Shown here in pieces: positions 56,201 to 62,748 of a stretch of DNA of 64,000 nt. A program made the translations under genes and the position numbers. Origin of the DNA: Aradus depressus (taxonomy: Eukaryota > Arthropoda > Insecta > Hemiptera > Aradidae); the NCBI GenBank assembly GCA_963662175.1, contig OY759215.1, positions 54,577,213 through 54,641,212 of the forward strand, given 5' to 3'. The notes under the pieces are model-generated. The model saw nothing but the letters and a program-made list of their open reading frames with translations, was not told the DNA's origin and did not search any database. Within the stretch, counting starts at the first letter, position 1. The number at the start of each line of letters is the position of its first letter.

Positions 56201-57799
56201 CGGAACTTACAGTAGCAGAACGTTGATATGAAAACTCAAGAAAAAACGTATGTTTAAAAAAAAAAATATTGTCTATTTCACAAATATATATAATATGGGA
56301 GTACTTTCGGTATTGCTACCATCCTAAGCCACGACTTAACAAATACTCAGTATATACAGAATACCTATTTGATAAGGCATTGGGTTCCTTCAGCCCCAGA
56401 AGTTCAAGAAGGGAGAGTCAAATTGAGTTATCCTATTCAAGCAAATATCTCTTCTTATATTTCTTTAAGAAGTTTTTTGATTTTTGAAACATTTTGTCAG
56501 CCAGAAACTTGGGATTTGAGACTACTAATTGATCATTAAATTCGGAGACTTTACGAGAGCTAGGCAAACGTTCCCCTTAGATGACAGCGCTCTGACTGAC
56601 CTACATAGGCGGCATCGCATTCACAAGTAACTTGGTAAATCCCATTCCTATCTTTAGATGATATATTGAGGAGAGGGCTGGTGTGTACAAGTATCCATTC
56701 CCTGTTAGCTCTACTGTGTGATTATTAAGTCTTTAGCGAGTACCTGACATCGCACAGGCTCGGGACCATCACTTAATGTCCCATACGCAGGACGGCGTGC
56801 TCAAGGTTTTTTCACCACCCAGATAAAAAACCTAAGGGACTCGGCCAGGTTTCGAACTCGCAATTTTTACCAACTTTTTTTATCGTTAAAAACAAAACAA
56901 TAACAACAATTTTAAAACAAGAGTAGACCGTTTGCGCCAATATTCAATAATAATTATTGACTTACATGCCCCTAAATCCTCATACTAAATTTTGTGTAGA
57001 TAAATTAATTACATCAGCAGCTATTAGGGTTTTTGAATTGTACCCCCCTCCCCCCCCCCCCCCCCCCCTGAAACGAAGTTTTCATTTTAGTGTAGTAGAT
57101 TATTAGGTTTTATGATTCATGCCCGGGCTTTAACTACGAGGTCATACCGCCTACTACCAGAGCGCTCTTTTCTGGTGGACAGGAGCCCGACTCTACTGTG
57201 GGAGTCCCAAATTTTGCCTACCCTAAATTTTTATTCACCTAGGGTAGGGGTCTTTAACGAGTACCTGACATCGTACAGGCTCGGGACCATCGCTTAACGT
57301 CCCATCCGAAGAACGGCTTGCTTAAGTTTATTTTACCTCCCAGATAAAATAAACTAAGGGCCTCGGTCGGGTTTCGAACCCACGATCTTGAGCTCAGTAA
57401 GCAAGCACGCATACCACTGAGCTACCGGCGCCCTCTAGTAGATTATTATTATATTATATACTTTAAAAACATTTATTATATACAGAAAAAGGAGGAAACT
57501 AAAATATTGTTGTACTGATATAATATATTATCATTGTTAGGTACCTATTTAACATTTCCACGACAGGTCCTACTAATAAAGTACAATTCTCATCTTACTT
57601 ACTTCCTACTCTACAATTACCATAAATAATAATTTTTATTGAATTGTCAAATGGATTGTGAGAGAAACTTCAAAAAAACTTTTGAATAAAATAATTAAAT
57701 TTCTGAATTGAGTTGTGTAAGTGTATACACTTCTGAAAGTGTAAGAATTGAAGACCAGTAAATTTAATTATACAGAAAAATATTATACATTTACCTCAT
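28698..57799 (-). CDS. Tret1-like facilitative sugar transporter (whole gene, 9 coding exons)
   Basis: A 12-pass major facilitator family sugar carrier, expected in the plasma membrane and moving a sugar (trehalose or a hexose) down its gradient. Exons at 57795-57799, 47280-47439, 45391-45526, 38087-38245, 33387-33512, 32486-32871, 31110-31236, 29615-29793 and 28698-29000 join at GT-AG sites without a phase conflict and give 1581 nt, 526 residues plus TAG, a normal family length. Family motifs by residue: DAIGRRR 120-126, RVYTAE 170-175, PESPQWL 231-237, QFSGVN 308-313 (usual form QQxSGxN), RRCGRRPL 355-362, PWVMIGE 415-421 and PETKGRT 482-488. Residues 1-55 form a basic cytosolic N terminus. 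The introns are loaded with mobile DNA. The assembly is read from splice signals and homology, not from transcripts. The substrate cannot be told from sequence; a glucose or other hexose carrier is the main alternative. Confidence 0.93.
29615..29793 (-). CDS. Transporter exon 8 (helices 9-10)
   Basis: Acceptor TTGTTGCAG, donor ACGCAG-GTTAGT; 179 nt, ending in phase 0. Encodes VVPWVMIGEVYPTQ, the conserved helix 10 / loop motif. Confidence 0.94.
29995..30675 (+). mobile_element. Jockey-type LINE 3' end (copy 2), in transporter intron 7
   Basis: Encodes, with frameshifts, LLKPLWIYGSQINGSAK, SIQDLYRHFHSKLHTHTN and HPPRRLKRRWDRDIL, the C-terminal domain of Jockey ORF2, then the shared 3' UTR. 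It contains a local 38-bp tandem duplication at about 30030-30106. Confidence 0.78.
31110..31236 (-). CDS. Transporter exon 7 (helix 8 and second RRxGRR loop)
   Basis: Acceptor TTTTTTTAG, donor TCAA-GTAAGT; 127 nt. Encodes the helix 8 segment and the LRRCGRRPL loop that mirrors the GRRR loop of the first half. Confidence 0.92.
31515..31580. repeat. (TA)n microsatellite
   Basis: About 65 bp of pure AT dinucleotides followed by a T run, in transporter intron 6. Confidence 0.95.
31590..32485. other. Transporter intron 6, rest
   Basis: No coding or clear mobile sequence seen. 31905-32159 is open on the minus strand but shows no domain or splice logic. Confidence 0.4.
32486..32871 (-). CDS. Transporter exon 6 (helices 5-7 and central loop)
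   Basis: Acceptor GGGTCCAG, donor TTTCAG-GTATGTG; 386 nt, the largest exon. Carries LPESPQWLV at the end of helix 6, the long central cytosolic loop, and the helix 7 signature YQFSGVNPVTFY. It is clearly more GC-rich than the surrounding introns. Confidence 0.95.
33082..33283 (-). repeat. SINE-1 copy lacking its head
   Basis: Family tail GCCAGGGCTTCAACTACGAG, the central CCGGCTATGGGAGTCC and GAGTACCTGAAATCG segments; worn. Lies in intron 5, about 100 bp above exon 5's donor. Confidence 0.75.
33387..33512 (-). CDS. Transporter exon 5 (helix 4-5 region)
   Basis: Acceptor TGTTTCAG, donor TTAG-GTATGT; 126 nt. Encodes RLLVGLGSGMVGAPARVYTA, with the R-x-Y-x-A-E motif of sugar porters. Confidence 0.93.
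   Translation of the reverse strand, partial: EGYWLVLAQGWLVPLPECIQLRRPSLISEGCWRHWLLLGYH
33513..35854. other. Transporter intron 4, proximal part
   Basis: AT-rich, nothing recognised beyond short A/T runs such as 34023-34090. Confidence 0.4.
35855..36040 (-). repeat. SINE-1 copy with tRNA-like head
   Basis: The head, read on the minus strand, contains TAGCTCACAGCTAGC (A-box region) and GGTTCGAAACCC (B-box); the middle has the CCTCCCAGATAAAAAATC segment. Confidence 0.8.
36041..37950. other. Transporter intron 4, distal part, with one foldback element
   Basis: 36731-36770 and 36806-36845 are 40-bp inverted arms (about 34 matches) beginning CTTCAGCTATTTGACAATA, probably a small MITE. The rest shows nothing recognised. 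Confidence 0.45.
37951..37991. repeat. (TA)n microsatellite
   Basis: AT dinucleotide run followed by poly-T, about 95 bp below exon 4 of the transporter. Confidence 0.95.
38087..38245 (-). CDS. Transporter exon 4 (helices 2-3 and the GRRR loop)
   Basis: Acceptor TTGATTTTAG, donor GCAG-GTACCT; 159 nt. Contains SGYLMDAIGRRR, the conserved cytosolic loop between helices 2 and 3. Two (TA)n tracts lie within 150 bp on either side. Confidence 0.93.
38305..38360. repeat. (TA)n microsatellite
   Basis: About 55 bp of AT dinucleotides, 60 bp above exon 4's acceptor. Confidence 0.95.
38361..39912. other. Transporter intron 3, left of the LTR element
   Basis: AT-rich, nothing coding. Contains a perfect 19-bp stem palindrome at 38594-38634. 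Confidence 0.4.
39913..39997. repeat. (TA)n tract, left half of the LTR element's target
   Basis: About 84 bp of TA repeats running directly into the left LTR start. Confidence 0.95.
39998..40949 (+). repeat. Left LTR
   Basis: Begins TGTGATATATCGCATATCAC, itself a near palindrome. A nine-unit 30-bp minisatellite fills 40141-40412. A TATA-like CTATATAAATT lies near 40617 and AATAAA signals near 40711 and 40816, giving a plausible U3-R-U5 order. The exact 3' end is uncertain by a few bases. Confidence 0.9.
40950..40974 (+). other. Candidate primer-binding site
   Basis: TGGTGGATTGTGCCGGG follows the LTR directly. It resembles the reverse complement of a tRNA-Gly 3' end (TGGTGCATTGGCCGGG type). 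The tRNA identity is an inference. Confidence 0.5.
41039..41902 (+). pseudogene. gag start joined to integrase end
   Basis: From the ATG at 41039 an acidic gag-like N terminus runs 41 codons to a stop at 41162. A one-base phase change lets a second frame continue open from before 41160 to the TAA near 41900 (239 codons from 41184). Residues 1-90 of that frame are a charged coiled coil with repeats such as KESNKLFMTE, as in gag. From about GGLVLVEPL onward it becomes the C terminus of integrase (IYWEGPYLVTIKHNSDTGQK, FHISLLKRYKR). So a deletion of most of gag and pol left the two ends in one frame. Whether the product is made is unknown. Confidence 0.8.
42107..42375 (+). repeat. Three direct repeats of about 88 bp in the element's 3' region
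   Basis: GGCGGGCTTCAGGTCT starts near 42108 and 42199, with a variant at 42283 and a partial start at 42369. Each unit carries GACAGGACA and TGTAGATAA. Confidence 0.7.
43201..43212 (+). other. Polypurine tract
   Basis: AAAGGGAGGCAA immediately before the right LTR, the second-strand primer position. Confidence 0.85.
43214..44165 (+). repeat. Right LTR
   Basis: Same features as the left LTR at +3216, with the minisatellite at 43357-43628. It runs into a (TA)n tract after CTCAATTTA. Confidence 0.92.
44166..44244. repeat. (TA)n tract, right half of the target
   Basis: About 80 bp of AT dinucleotides, nearly the same length as the left tract. Confidence 0.95.
44245..45390. other. Transporter intron 3, right of the LTR element
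   Basis: AT-rich, with a poly-C tract at 44647-44664. No gene or known repeat recognised. Confidence 0.4.
45391..45526 (-). CDS. Transporter exon 3 (first membrane helix)
   Basis: Acceptor TTTGTGTAG, donor ATAG-GTAAAT; 136 nt, ending in phase 1. It starts VLAALMANLGTVNTGMAFGF, the typical opening helix of the family, followed by the short outer loop ending QASWI. Confidence 0.93.
45788..45872. repeat. Foldback element with about 34-bp arms
   Basis: ACTGAGAAAAATTGTAAG, then TATGCAAAATACTGT, pair with ACAGTATTTTGCATA and CTTACAGTTTTTTTTTCAGT. Probably a MITE, in intron 2 of the transporter. Confidence 0.65.
46490..46975 (+). mobile_element. Jockey-type LINE 3' end (copy 3), in transporter intron 2
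   Basis: Worn ORF2 C terminus (NDLMIN, DISQDLYGRFYSKLHKHTN) and the shared 3' UTR with GTAGTTGGTTGTTGCATGAAAG. Confidence 0.7.
47280..47439 (-). CDS. Transporter exon 2 (residues 2-55, cytosolic N terminus)
   Basis: Acceptor GTGTGTTGCAG, donor CAG-GTATGC. It encodes a polar, Lys/Arg-rich segment (VKRKRGSSFRQ at its end) that leads straight into the first membrane helix of the next exon, as in insect Tret1-type proteins. Confidence 0.85.
47440..48250. other. Transporter intron 1, proximal part
   Basis: No coding sequence beyond exon 2 and no known repeat seen. Confidence 0.4.
48259..48468. repeat. 120-bp tandem duplication
   Basis: CAGTCTGTTGTCCAAATG recurs 120 bp downstream with the following 90 bp nearly unchanged (about 48260-48349 and 48380-48469). 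Confidence 0.85.
48661..49095 (+). repeat. Hairpin-ended repeat lacking its 5' end
   Basis: Internal units and the family end TTGTCGGTGATTCTCCAACAAC. Confidence 0.7.
49368..49502 (-). repeat. SINE-1 3' part
   Basis: GCCTGGGCTTTAACTACAAG, TACTACCAGAGCGATC and CAGTGGGAATCC segments. Confidence 0.78.
49503..49959. other. Intron 1 sequence, nothing recognised
   Basis: AT-rich spacer. Confidence 0.4.
49960..50640 (+). mobile_element. Possible LINE 3' end
   Basis: An AT-rich open stretch (LSNYITPYFLDSIIINIIP) is followed by a low-complexity 3' UTR and GGACCTCGGTCCCAGAATAA, a layout like the LINE at 16443-17030. Weak evidence. Confidence 0.35.
50809..51037 (+). CDS. Candidate terminal exon on the opposite strand (unidentified)
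   Basis: Within transporter intron 1 the plus strand has a good acceptor (CTGATGTTGACACTTTCAG) followed by 75 open codons to TAA: YYESVGATLYHVLYGTVQEK, then VFKDSL, and a tail with paired cysteines (GTCCLPHE). The start faintly resembles helix 7 plus helix 8 of a G-protein-coupled receptor with the NPxxY asparagine-proline replaced, and the tail a palmitoylated C terminus; this is speculation. An AATAAA occurs near 51194. No partner exon is seen in the window. It could be a true last exon, a retro-fragment or chance. Confidence 0.3.
51318..51627 (+). repeat. SINE-1, near full length
   Basis: tRNA-like head (GGCGCC, TACCTCAGTGC, B-box GGGTTCGAAACCC), the segment TTTATTTTATCTGGGAGGTA and the end GCCCGGGTATGAGTCATAAT. 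Confidence 0.88.
51636..51804 (+). repeat. SINE-1 fragment lacking the head
   Basis: GGTCCCGAGCCTGTTCGATG through AAAGCCTGGGCGACATGAGT. Confidence 0.75.
52272..52412 (+). repeat. SINE-1 5' fragment
   Basis: Head and middle (GTGCTTGCTTACTGCGC, TATCTGAGAGGTA, GCGGTCCCGAGCC), internally deleted. Confidence 0.75.
52541..53257 (+). repeat. SINE-1 interrupted by a LINE
   Basis: The SINE runs to TGATGGTCCCAAG at 52679 and resumes at 53069 with TGGTCCCGAGTC. The repeated TGGTCCC(A/G)AG is the target-site duplication of the inserted LINE. Confidence 0.85.
52684..53067 (+). mobile_element. 3' end of an R1/Jockey-type LINE (copy B)
   Basis: Encodes CSCGGIETAEHVVLEYP, then ELIHGTRSYLGLDLWQTMTE, the same C terminus as copy A at 7500-7972, in one frame to the TGA near 53017, then a short 3' UTR and AAAACAGAATAAAAAG tail. 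Confidence 0.82.
53285..54100 (+). repeat. Diverged duplication, second unit split by a SINE
   Basis: 53290-53515 (GACGCAGTCAGC ... AACAGCCTAACATG) matches 53640-53775 plus 54045-54110. The second unit is interrupted by SINE-1 at 53781-54039. A SINE-1 scrap (53519-53567) separates the units. Confidence 0.75.
53781..54039 (-). repeat. SINE-1, near full length
   Basis: Tail GTAACTCAAGCCCGGGC, head read on minus with GAGGGCAGAGTAGCTCAGAG and B-box GGGTTTGGAACCC. Confidence 0.85.
54547..54772. mobile_element. MITE with inverted ends (copy B)
   Basis: ATGTGACCATAACAGGGC at the start and GCCCTATTATGGCCACAT at the end. It shares the interior GTTTCATTATACAATGTGAT with the copy at 18541-18826 and holds a poly-C tract (54596-54615). 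Confidence 0.7.
54786..54985 (+). repeat. SINE-1 fragment lacking the head
   Basis: TTGAGCACGCCGTCC through GGGCATGGGTCACAATAACT. Confidence 0.8.
54986..55789. other. Intron 1 sequence with a hairpin-repeat end
   Basis: About 55215-55292 carries the hairpin-ended repeat's end, TTGCCGGTGATTCACCGACC. The remainder is AT-rich with nothing recognised. Confidence 0.5.
55790..56000 (+). repeat. SINE-1 with internal deletion
   Basis: Head GCTTACTGAGCTCAAG and GGGTTCGAAACC, then a jump to GGGCTCATGTCCACCAGAGT and the normal tail. Confidence 0.82.
56001..56720. other. Intron 1 sequence, nothing recognised
   Basis: No repeat or exon identified. Confidence 0.4.
56727..56872 (-). repeat. SINE-1 5' half
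   Basis: GAGTACCTGACATCGCACAG, GACGGCGTGCTCAAGG and GGTTTCGAACTCG in minus orientation. Confidence 0.8.
56925..57070 (-). repeat. Hairpin-ended repeat fragment
   Basis: CTCATACTAAATTTTGTGTA and CATCAGCAGCTATTAGG, ending in a C tract (57043-57068). Confidence 0.6.
57106..57435 (-). repeat. SINE-1, full length with 13-bp TSD
   Basis: A 330-bp copy flanked by the exact repeat TAGTAGATTATTA (57093-57105 and 57436-57448). Read on the minus strand it opens GAGGGCGCCGGTAGCTCAGT (A-box) and carries GGGTTCGAAACCC (B-box). Best reference copy of the family. Confidence 0.92.
57795..57799 (-). CDS. Transporter coding exon 1 (ATG-AG)
   Basis: On the minus strand the sequence GGCACC-ATG-AG is followed directly by the donor GTAAAT, so this exon contributes the start codon and two bases of codon 2. 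The next exon (47439 downward) opens with a single T in front of a phase-matched reading frame, so the junction makes ATG-AGT (Met-Ser). GGCACC before the ATG is a good initiation context. The intron that follows is 10.4 kb. Inferred from phase and signals; the alternative is Met at residue 14 in exon 2. Confidence 0.7.
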
Positions 57800-57823
57800 G
57801 GTGCCTCCAAATATGTTAGAATA

Positions 57824-57859
57824 TCACGATAAATACGAGAGAGTATGCGATCTGCTCAT
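57824..57859 (-). other. Short upstream ORF in the transporter leader
   Basis: Between the proposed start site and the main ATG there is an ATG opening 11 codons and ending in TGA, 24 nt before the main start. If the leader is right, this uORF could damp translation of the transporter. Its existence depends on the inferred transcription start. Confidence 0.4.
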
Positions 57860-57886
57860 GACAACGACACTAGATACACTGAAAGC
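57849..57886 (-). promoter_or_regulatory. Candidate Inr + DPE core promoter of the transporter
   Basis: On the minus strand TTCAGTG places an initiator A at 57880. AGATC occupies +28 to +32 relative to it (57853-57849), which fits the insect downstream promoter element consensus RGWYV at its exact required spacing. Transcription from here would give an 80-nt leader before the ATG at 57799. A second initiator-like TCAGT lies 20 nt upstream (57900-57896) without a matching DPE. No TATA box is evident at -30. Confidence 0.45.
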
Positions 57887-58148
57887 TGGAAGCGGACTGA
57901 GTGTGTTGAAGGGACGACGCTGTATATCAGGCCCCCTCCCCACCCCTCCCTCCACGAACTAGCCACTCTGTCTGTCAACACCCTTGTCGATGTCATCTGG
58001 GGGTTTTCCTGTTTGGGGTTGATTTCAATTTTCGGGTATCCGGTCCCAGTTCCAGACCCATTATTGTTTTTGTATTACTTTTAGACGTAGTAACAATAAT
58101 TTCCACTTAGCTATATTAATAAAGTTGAAATTGTTTTTGTTTGTTTCT
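57887..58148. other. Region upstream of the transporter start
   Basis: Less AT-rich at 57890-58065, as expected near a promoter. An open frame on the plus strand (57845-58084) has no support. Confidence 0.4.
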
Positions 58149-58435
58149 TCCCCAGATATACCTACAAAGTATAGGGGAAGTTATGTAATCTGTCAAAAAA
58201 TCGATCCCGAGTTTCCAACGAAATTTCATGCTTTCCGACCTCCAGATTCCAAATATGAAAAACAAAATCTGTCTCTGGTGTGTCTGAGCGTCTGTGAACA
58301 CGATAACTCCCGATAGAATGGATGTATCATCAAGAAAGTTTATATGTAAATCTAGAATCCTTTAACGACGACACCTATAGATTTCAGTCAAATCGGCCAA
58401 AGGAAAGAAGGGGATTAGGGGAGAGGCTTTACTTT
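58149..58435 (+). repeat. Hairpin-ended repeat, 5' half
   Basis: CTTCCCCAGATATACCTACA then AAGTATAGGGGAAG forms the start hairpin; the first internal unit follows. Confidence 0.75.
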
Positions 58436-59040
58436 TAATTTTTTTAATTTGCCATTCAATGTTTACAGAAATAAAAGAATAAATGATTGCATCTGTCGGC
58501 TACCTCCTCCCGGAAAACAAGGTCTGAGTGTGGGAGGGGGAGCAGTCAGCTAGGACAGACAGTACAATCGCTAGTAGAATTATACAATAATATTAATGAT
58601 GATAATGGTAATAATAAACGTGAGGAAATTTCTCGTAATATAAAATAAAAAATAATAATAAACAAATAATACAATAAAAAAAATAAAATAAAAAAAAAAA
58701 GATAAAATTGCATAATTTAATACAGAACAGATAGAACTTAAGAGCGACCCAACTTGCTCAGTGTTGAGTCTGGTGACCCCACTCTATGAGCTTAGAGACA
58801 TATACTTTTTCGAAGAACTTGATTTTTTTCCTATTTCTGATTTTATTTCTTTTGGTAAGTTATTGAAAAGAGTTGCTTTAATAAATTATGTTTGCCTGGT
58901 CGCCCAAAAGATGTACGGTTGGTCATATATTAACAAATCTAGCAGGCTATTTCAAGGATAACCGAGCTTAAGATACAGGCAACATGGCATCTCAAAATAA
59001 AAATAAATAATAATAATAAATAGATAAAATGTATTAAATC
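58436..59040. other. Intergenic, nothing recognised
   Basis: AT-rich with AATAA runs near 58600-58700. Confidence 0.4.
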
Positions 59041-59042
59041 AA

Positions 59043-59122
59043 TCAGTTTGGTGACCTAAAATCCGGAACCCGAGATCTCATATGTTGGAGATCTCTAACC
59101 AACTCAGCTACTCGTGGCCTGA
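59043..59122 (-). repeat. tRNA-like SINE head, third type
   Basis: Minus strand reads CCACGAGTAGCTGAGTTGGT (A-box) and CGGGTTCCGGATT (B-box). Only the head is clear. Confidence 0.5.
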
Positions 59123-59523
59123 ATCAGACGTGTCCACTATATGCATGAAATAATAGAAATCTCGCTTGCGATGTTTAATAATCGTTTACTTGTCAACGAA
59201 AACAAAGCGAATTACAGACTTTACAGTAAATAACAGATAAATAAAAACAATAGTCAATGAGAAAAGGAAAATAAAGAAATGAAAACACTAAATTTGTAAT
59301 AAAATTAAAGTTAATGAGTTCTGACATCACAAAAATAAAAACCACTATTGGAAACAAAAAACTGAAAAAACTAAAACCTTAATGGTAATGTCAATGTACA
59401 ACACAAAGAAAAAAACATAAAAAAATAACAAAAGAATAACTATTAAAATAACTTTTAGAGAGAACAGGGACACGACGTGTTGACGTTACAAAGTACGGGT
59501 CGCGACCGGTATTCTGACGAAAG

Positions 59524-59960
59524 GAGTCATTTATGTCTATGAGTAGGACAGTCGGGAGACCCTCAGGTTCCCAGAACATATGGGAGTGGACGGATATGGA
59601 CAAGCTGGCTCATGCAGCAATGGAAGATAACCTTACTGGATCAACAGGGATCATGAAGGTACACTGCAAAACAGTCCTGGAGGAATGGGCATTGGGGAAA
59701 GGAAACTCATCTTGGCGCGAACAACCGGGTTGTCGACAGACCAAAGAGTTGATTAGAGGACCGGACAACAGAAGAAGAACAACTCTTCTTGATCAACTTC
59801 GGAAGACAGGATCTTATTGCAGATCCATTCTGTAGAAGATGGAGGAAACCACGCCTTCATCATGGGCGAGTGAAGGTTTTCAGAGTTCCAATTTTCGTTG
59901 AGGCGTTTGAGGAAACATAGCTTCGAAAGGATGCTGCGCTTTATTAGGTAGGAATGTAAG
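59524..59960 (+). mobile_element. LINE RNase H / C-terminal remnant
   Basis: Open for 100 codons: WREQPGCRQTKELIRGPDNR is the signature after RNase H in R1/I-type elements. After a frameshift it continues LIADPFCRRWRKP, the zinc-knuckle region. Nonfunctional. Confidence 0.65.
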
Positions 59961-61127
59961 TACTAGCGGTGGGCTGTTATATGGGCATCCAGACTTGGAT
60001 CATGGCTGCAACATCCACTCCTGTAATTAATCAAACAAGGTCATTGAGTTGGTTGTGGGGAGCTCAAAGCATAAAATGTTTGCAAGCTTTTAAACCGTTA
60101 ATCGGATTTTCAAATAATTTCACCTGCACCATCCTTAAATGATCGGTGTAAACACAGATATCTTAAGCTTATGAGCAGCCTTCCTCTTGTTTTAAGATTG
60201 ACTCTTTTAGGTTAATTTACATCTCCAACAAAACCCTTCACACTGATCTCGATATTCCCTTTGTAACCGAAATAGTTAAATCCAGAAACATACAATTATT
60301 TTCCTCCTTTAGTACCCATATTAATCCATTATCCATGCCCTCTCTTCTGCCACATTTCCCGAACGACGCCTTAAGCGCCAATGGTATAGAGACCTTCTTA
60401 GATCAGGCAGTCATCAGCCATTGGCGCTTTCAAATCATTTGTATGAAGCGTTTTAAATGGGAGTTTTACAATCACTCAGGTCTTGACTGAGGTTTCAAAG
60501 AAGTGGATGAGATGGATTAAATTGAAAGGCTGCCGAATTGCAGCAACAAAATTTGATATTTGTGTCCAAAGTTTGGGTGAAATTAGTACCTACTTAAATC
60601 ATTATTACTGTTTAACCGACGTGAGGATAAAGTGACAACTGTAGGAAGGCAAGTAGCTACTGAATTACCCTGCCTTCCATTAACCCTAGACAAACAAACA
60701 ATTCAGACAGTGATAAATTGTAGAGCGTATAAACATGTGTGCAGCTGTGCTATATCTGTATCTGCGAGAGATAAAACACCACACTTGCTATCTAAAAAAT
60801 ATATACAAACAAATTTTTATAGTTTAAAAAACACAATACATTGAAATAATGGACCGGGTGGTCCACTACAGTTCATCCAATCTTGACGTTTACGAAAATG
60901 GCAGAGTCTACTTAACTGTCAAAAAATGAACTTTAATATTGTCTTCTCGTACAAACAAAGGATAGAGGAAACTTCGTGAGCTTTCCTGAGAGCGAAACAT
61001 TATCTGAACTTGAATTTCAAAAATGTTTTTACAATATTGCGTTTCACACAATTTCAACAATTAAGATTAGTTAACCTGCAACGATTATTCAAAAATTCAT
61101 TTTTTTGTAGTTAATCTTAGTAATTAA
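59961..61127. other. Intergenic, one short hairpin
   Basis: AAGCGCCAATGG and its complement CCATTGGCGCTT (about 60373-60432) make a 12-bp stem. Otherwise nothing recognised. Confidence 0.4.
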
Positions 61128-61262
61128 CTATCAAGCGCACTTTCATCGCTCTGGTGGACATAAGCCCGACTCTACAGTGGGAGTCCTAAATTTTGCCTAC
61201 CGAAGTTTAATCACCTAGGGTACCATCCGAAAGACGGCGTGCTCAAGGTTTTTTCACCTCCC
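61128..61262 (-). repeat. SINE-1 fragment
   Basis: CGCTCTGGTGGACATAAGCC, CTACAGTGGGAGTCC and GACGGCGTGCTCAAGG; head missing, abutting the coding fragment next to it. Confidence 0.78.
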
Positions 61263-61519
61263 AGAGCGTCTATGTAGAGGGCCTTCAAGGAAACTTCAGC
61301 GACAGGGTGTGGGACGGGGATAATCGCGGACTGATCTTCACTAATGAACATCCACCAGATAAGGGGGTCAACAGTGTCATCTGCCATGTACATCGTCACT
61401 GGAATCCCAGCCTCGCTTAGATCTGTTTTTTCCTCGTCAGACATCACTGGGAACATTGGGCCAATATCTACCGATAGGAGATAACCTTTCAGGTTTTCCT
61501 TAAATTCTGTAAATTACTC
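61263..61519 (-). CDS. Unidentified coding fragment (possible exon)
   Basis: Minus-strand open frame of about 85 codons after a possible acceptor (TAATTTACAG near 61511): FKENLKGYLLSVDIGPMFPV, MYMADDTVDPLIWWMFISED, then VPHPVAEVSLKALYIDAL. Its amino-acid mix looks like a real protein, unlike chance frames nearby. It is cut by a SINE-1 fragment at its end. I do not recognise the family. It may be one exon of an unmapped gene, a pseudogene piece, or part of an unfamiliar mobile element. Confidence 0.35.
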
Positions 61520-61793
61520 ACTGATAATGCCTTCAGTGAACTTTGTTTTAGGAAAGATCAGTATTTTAATATATGTAAATAATGAACAATCGTTAAGCGG
61601 CTTGATGGGTGAGTGCGAGGTGGCGTCAGTCAAAGAATCGGGACTGGAATCTCCACATTGACATTATCATGAACTGAACGGCCAAGGAGCTAATTGGATT
61701 TGAGAAACCAAGGGACTTGTCATACACTGGCTCCATAGATTAGTGGCATTTTATTAAGGCGAATCCACCTATTGAAAGTGGATTAGATTCGAT

Positions 61794-62748
61794 TTTTTTT
61801 TTTTTTTTATTATGCCGTAAGATTAAATGTAGTCCTATAAAGCCGGAGCGAGTATGTAGTAGTCTATTGATCCTATAATTCTATTTTTGATTTGGTAATA
61901 AATTTAATGAGTTTGTTAATGTTTTCTATGTTATTAATGTTAGCTATTGTTTGAAGAAATGTGTTTTCGTTGGATAGTAGTGTCTCATGTTGTCTCTGGT
62001 TGTCGTATTTTTTGCAGTTAGTGAAAATGTGGATTACGTCCTCAGTCTCATTGCAGTGTTCACAGTTGGGGGATGGTTTTATTTTGATTAGATGTAAGTA
62101 TTTGTTTGTTCTGGCATGTCCGGTCCTCAGTCGTGTCAAGTATGTGATTTGTTTAGTCGTCAGTGTCTTACTGTGTGGGTGGAACCATGGCTTTGTCGTT
62201 ATTGTCTTCTGTACTCTATAGTGGTATTGTCCTTTGGTTTGGGATATGTCAGTATAGTTGGTTTGCCATTCCGTGAGTGTCTGGTGTTGTAGGATGGAAA
62301 GGGTGTCTTCTAAGGTCAAGTCGATTCTGAGTGTCACTGTGTCCTTTGCCGTTCCTCGCTTGGCTAGGTGGTCAGCTCTGTCGTTGTCAGTCAAATTGAT
62401 GTGTCCAGGAATCCATTGAATGTAATAGTTCTTATCTGACTGGTAAATGGATGTAGCTATTGTGGAGAGTATGTAGTTGCTGCGAGTTTTGAGGTGAACG
62501 TTGCGTAGTAGTTGGCAGGCGGATTTAGAGTCGGTCAATATAACTATCTCTTCTGAAAATGTAATACTTTTAGAGTAGTCTATGGCCTTTTGGATAGCAA
62601 TCAGTTCAGAGGTACAGACGTTATGATGTGGTGAGATTTTTTCTGTTAGGTGAGTGTCTGTTTGGGGATCGAAGATACCTATCCCCGTCCCCTCTGGTGT
62701 TTTTGAAGCATCTGTGAAGAGTTTGTGACATTTTATCTTGATAAGCGC
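61794..62748 (-). mobile_element. 5'-truncated LINE with intact RNase H end
   Basis: From 62748 to the TAG at 61873 the minus strand is open for 291 codons. RNase H residues are all visible: D in LFTDASKT, E in TSELIAIQ, D in ILTDSKSA and D in DNDRADHLAKRG. The C terminus has a C-x2-C-x7-H-x4-C knuckle (CEHCNETEDVIHIFTNC). A 3' UTR and a 17-base A tail (61810-61794) follow. I- or LOA-like; no TSD found. Confidence 0.85.

Noticed and set aside
57370..57437. tRNA gene (A-box and B-box, acceptor-like ends)
   Set aside because: It is the head of SINE-1: the same head recurs at 36000, 51320, 54000 and elsewhere joined to the same body, and no proper cloverleaf closes.
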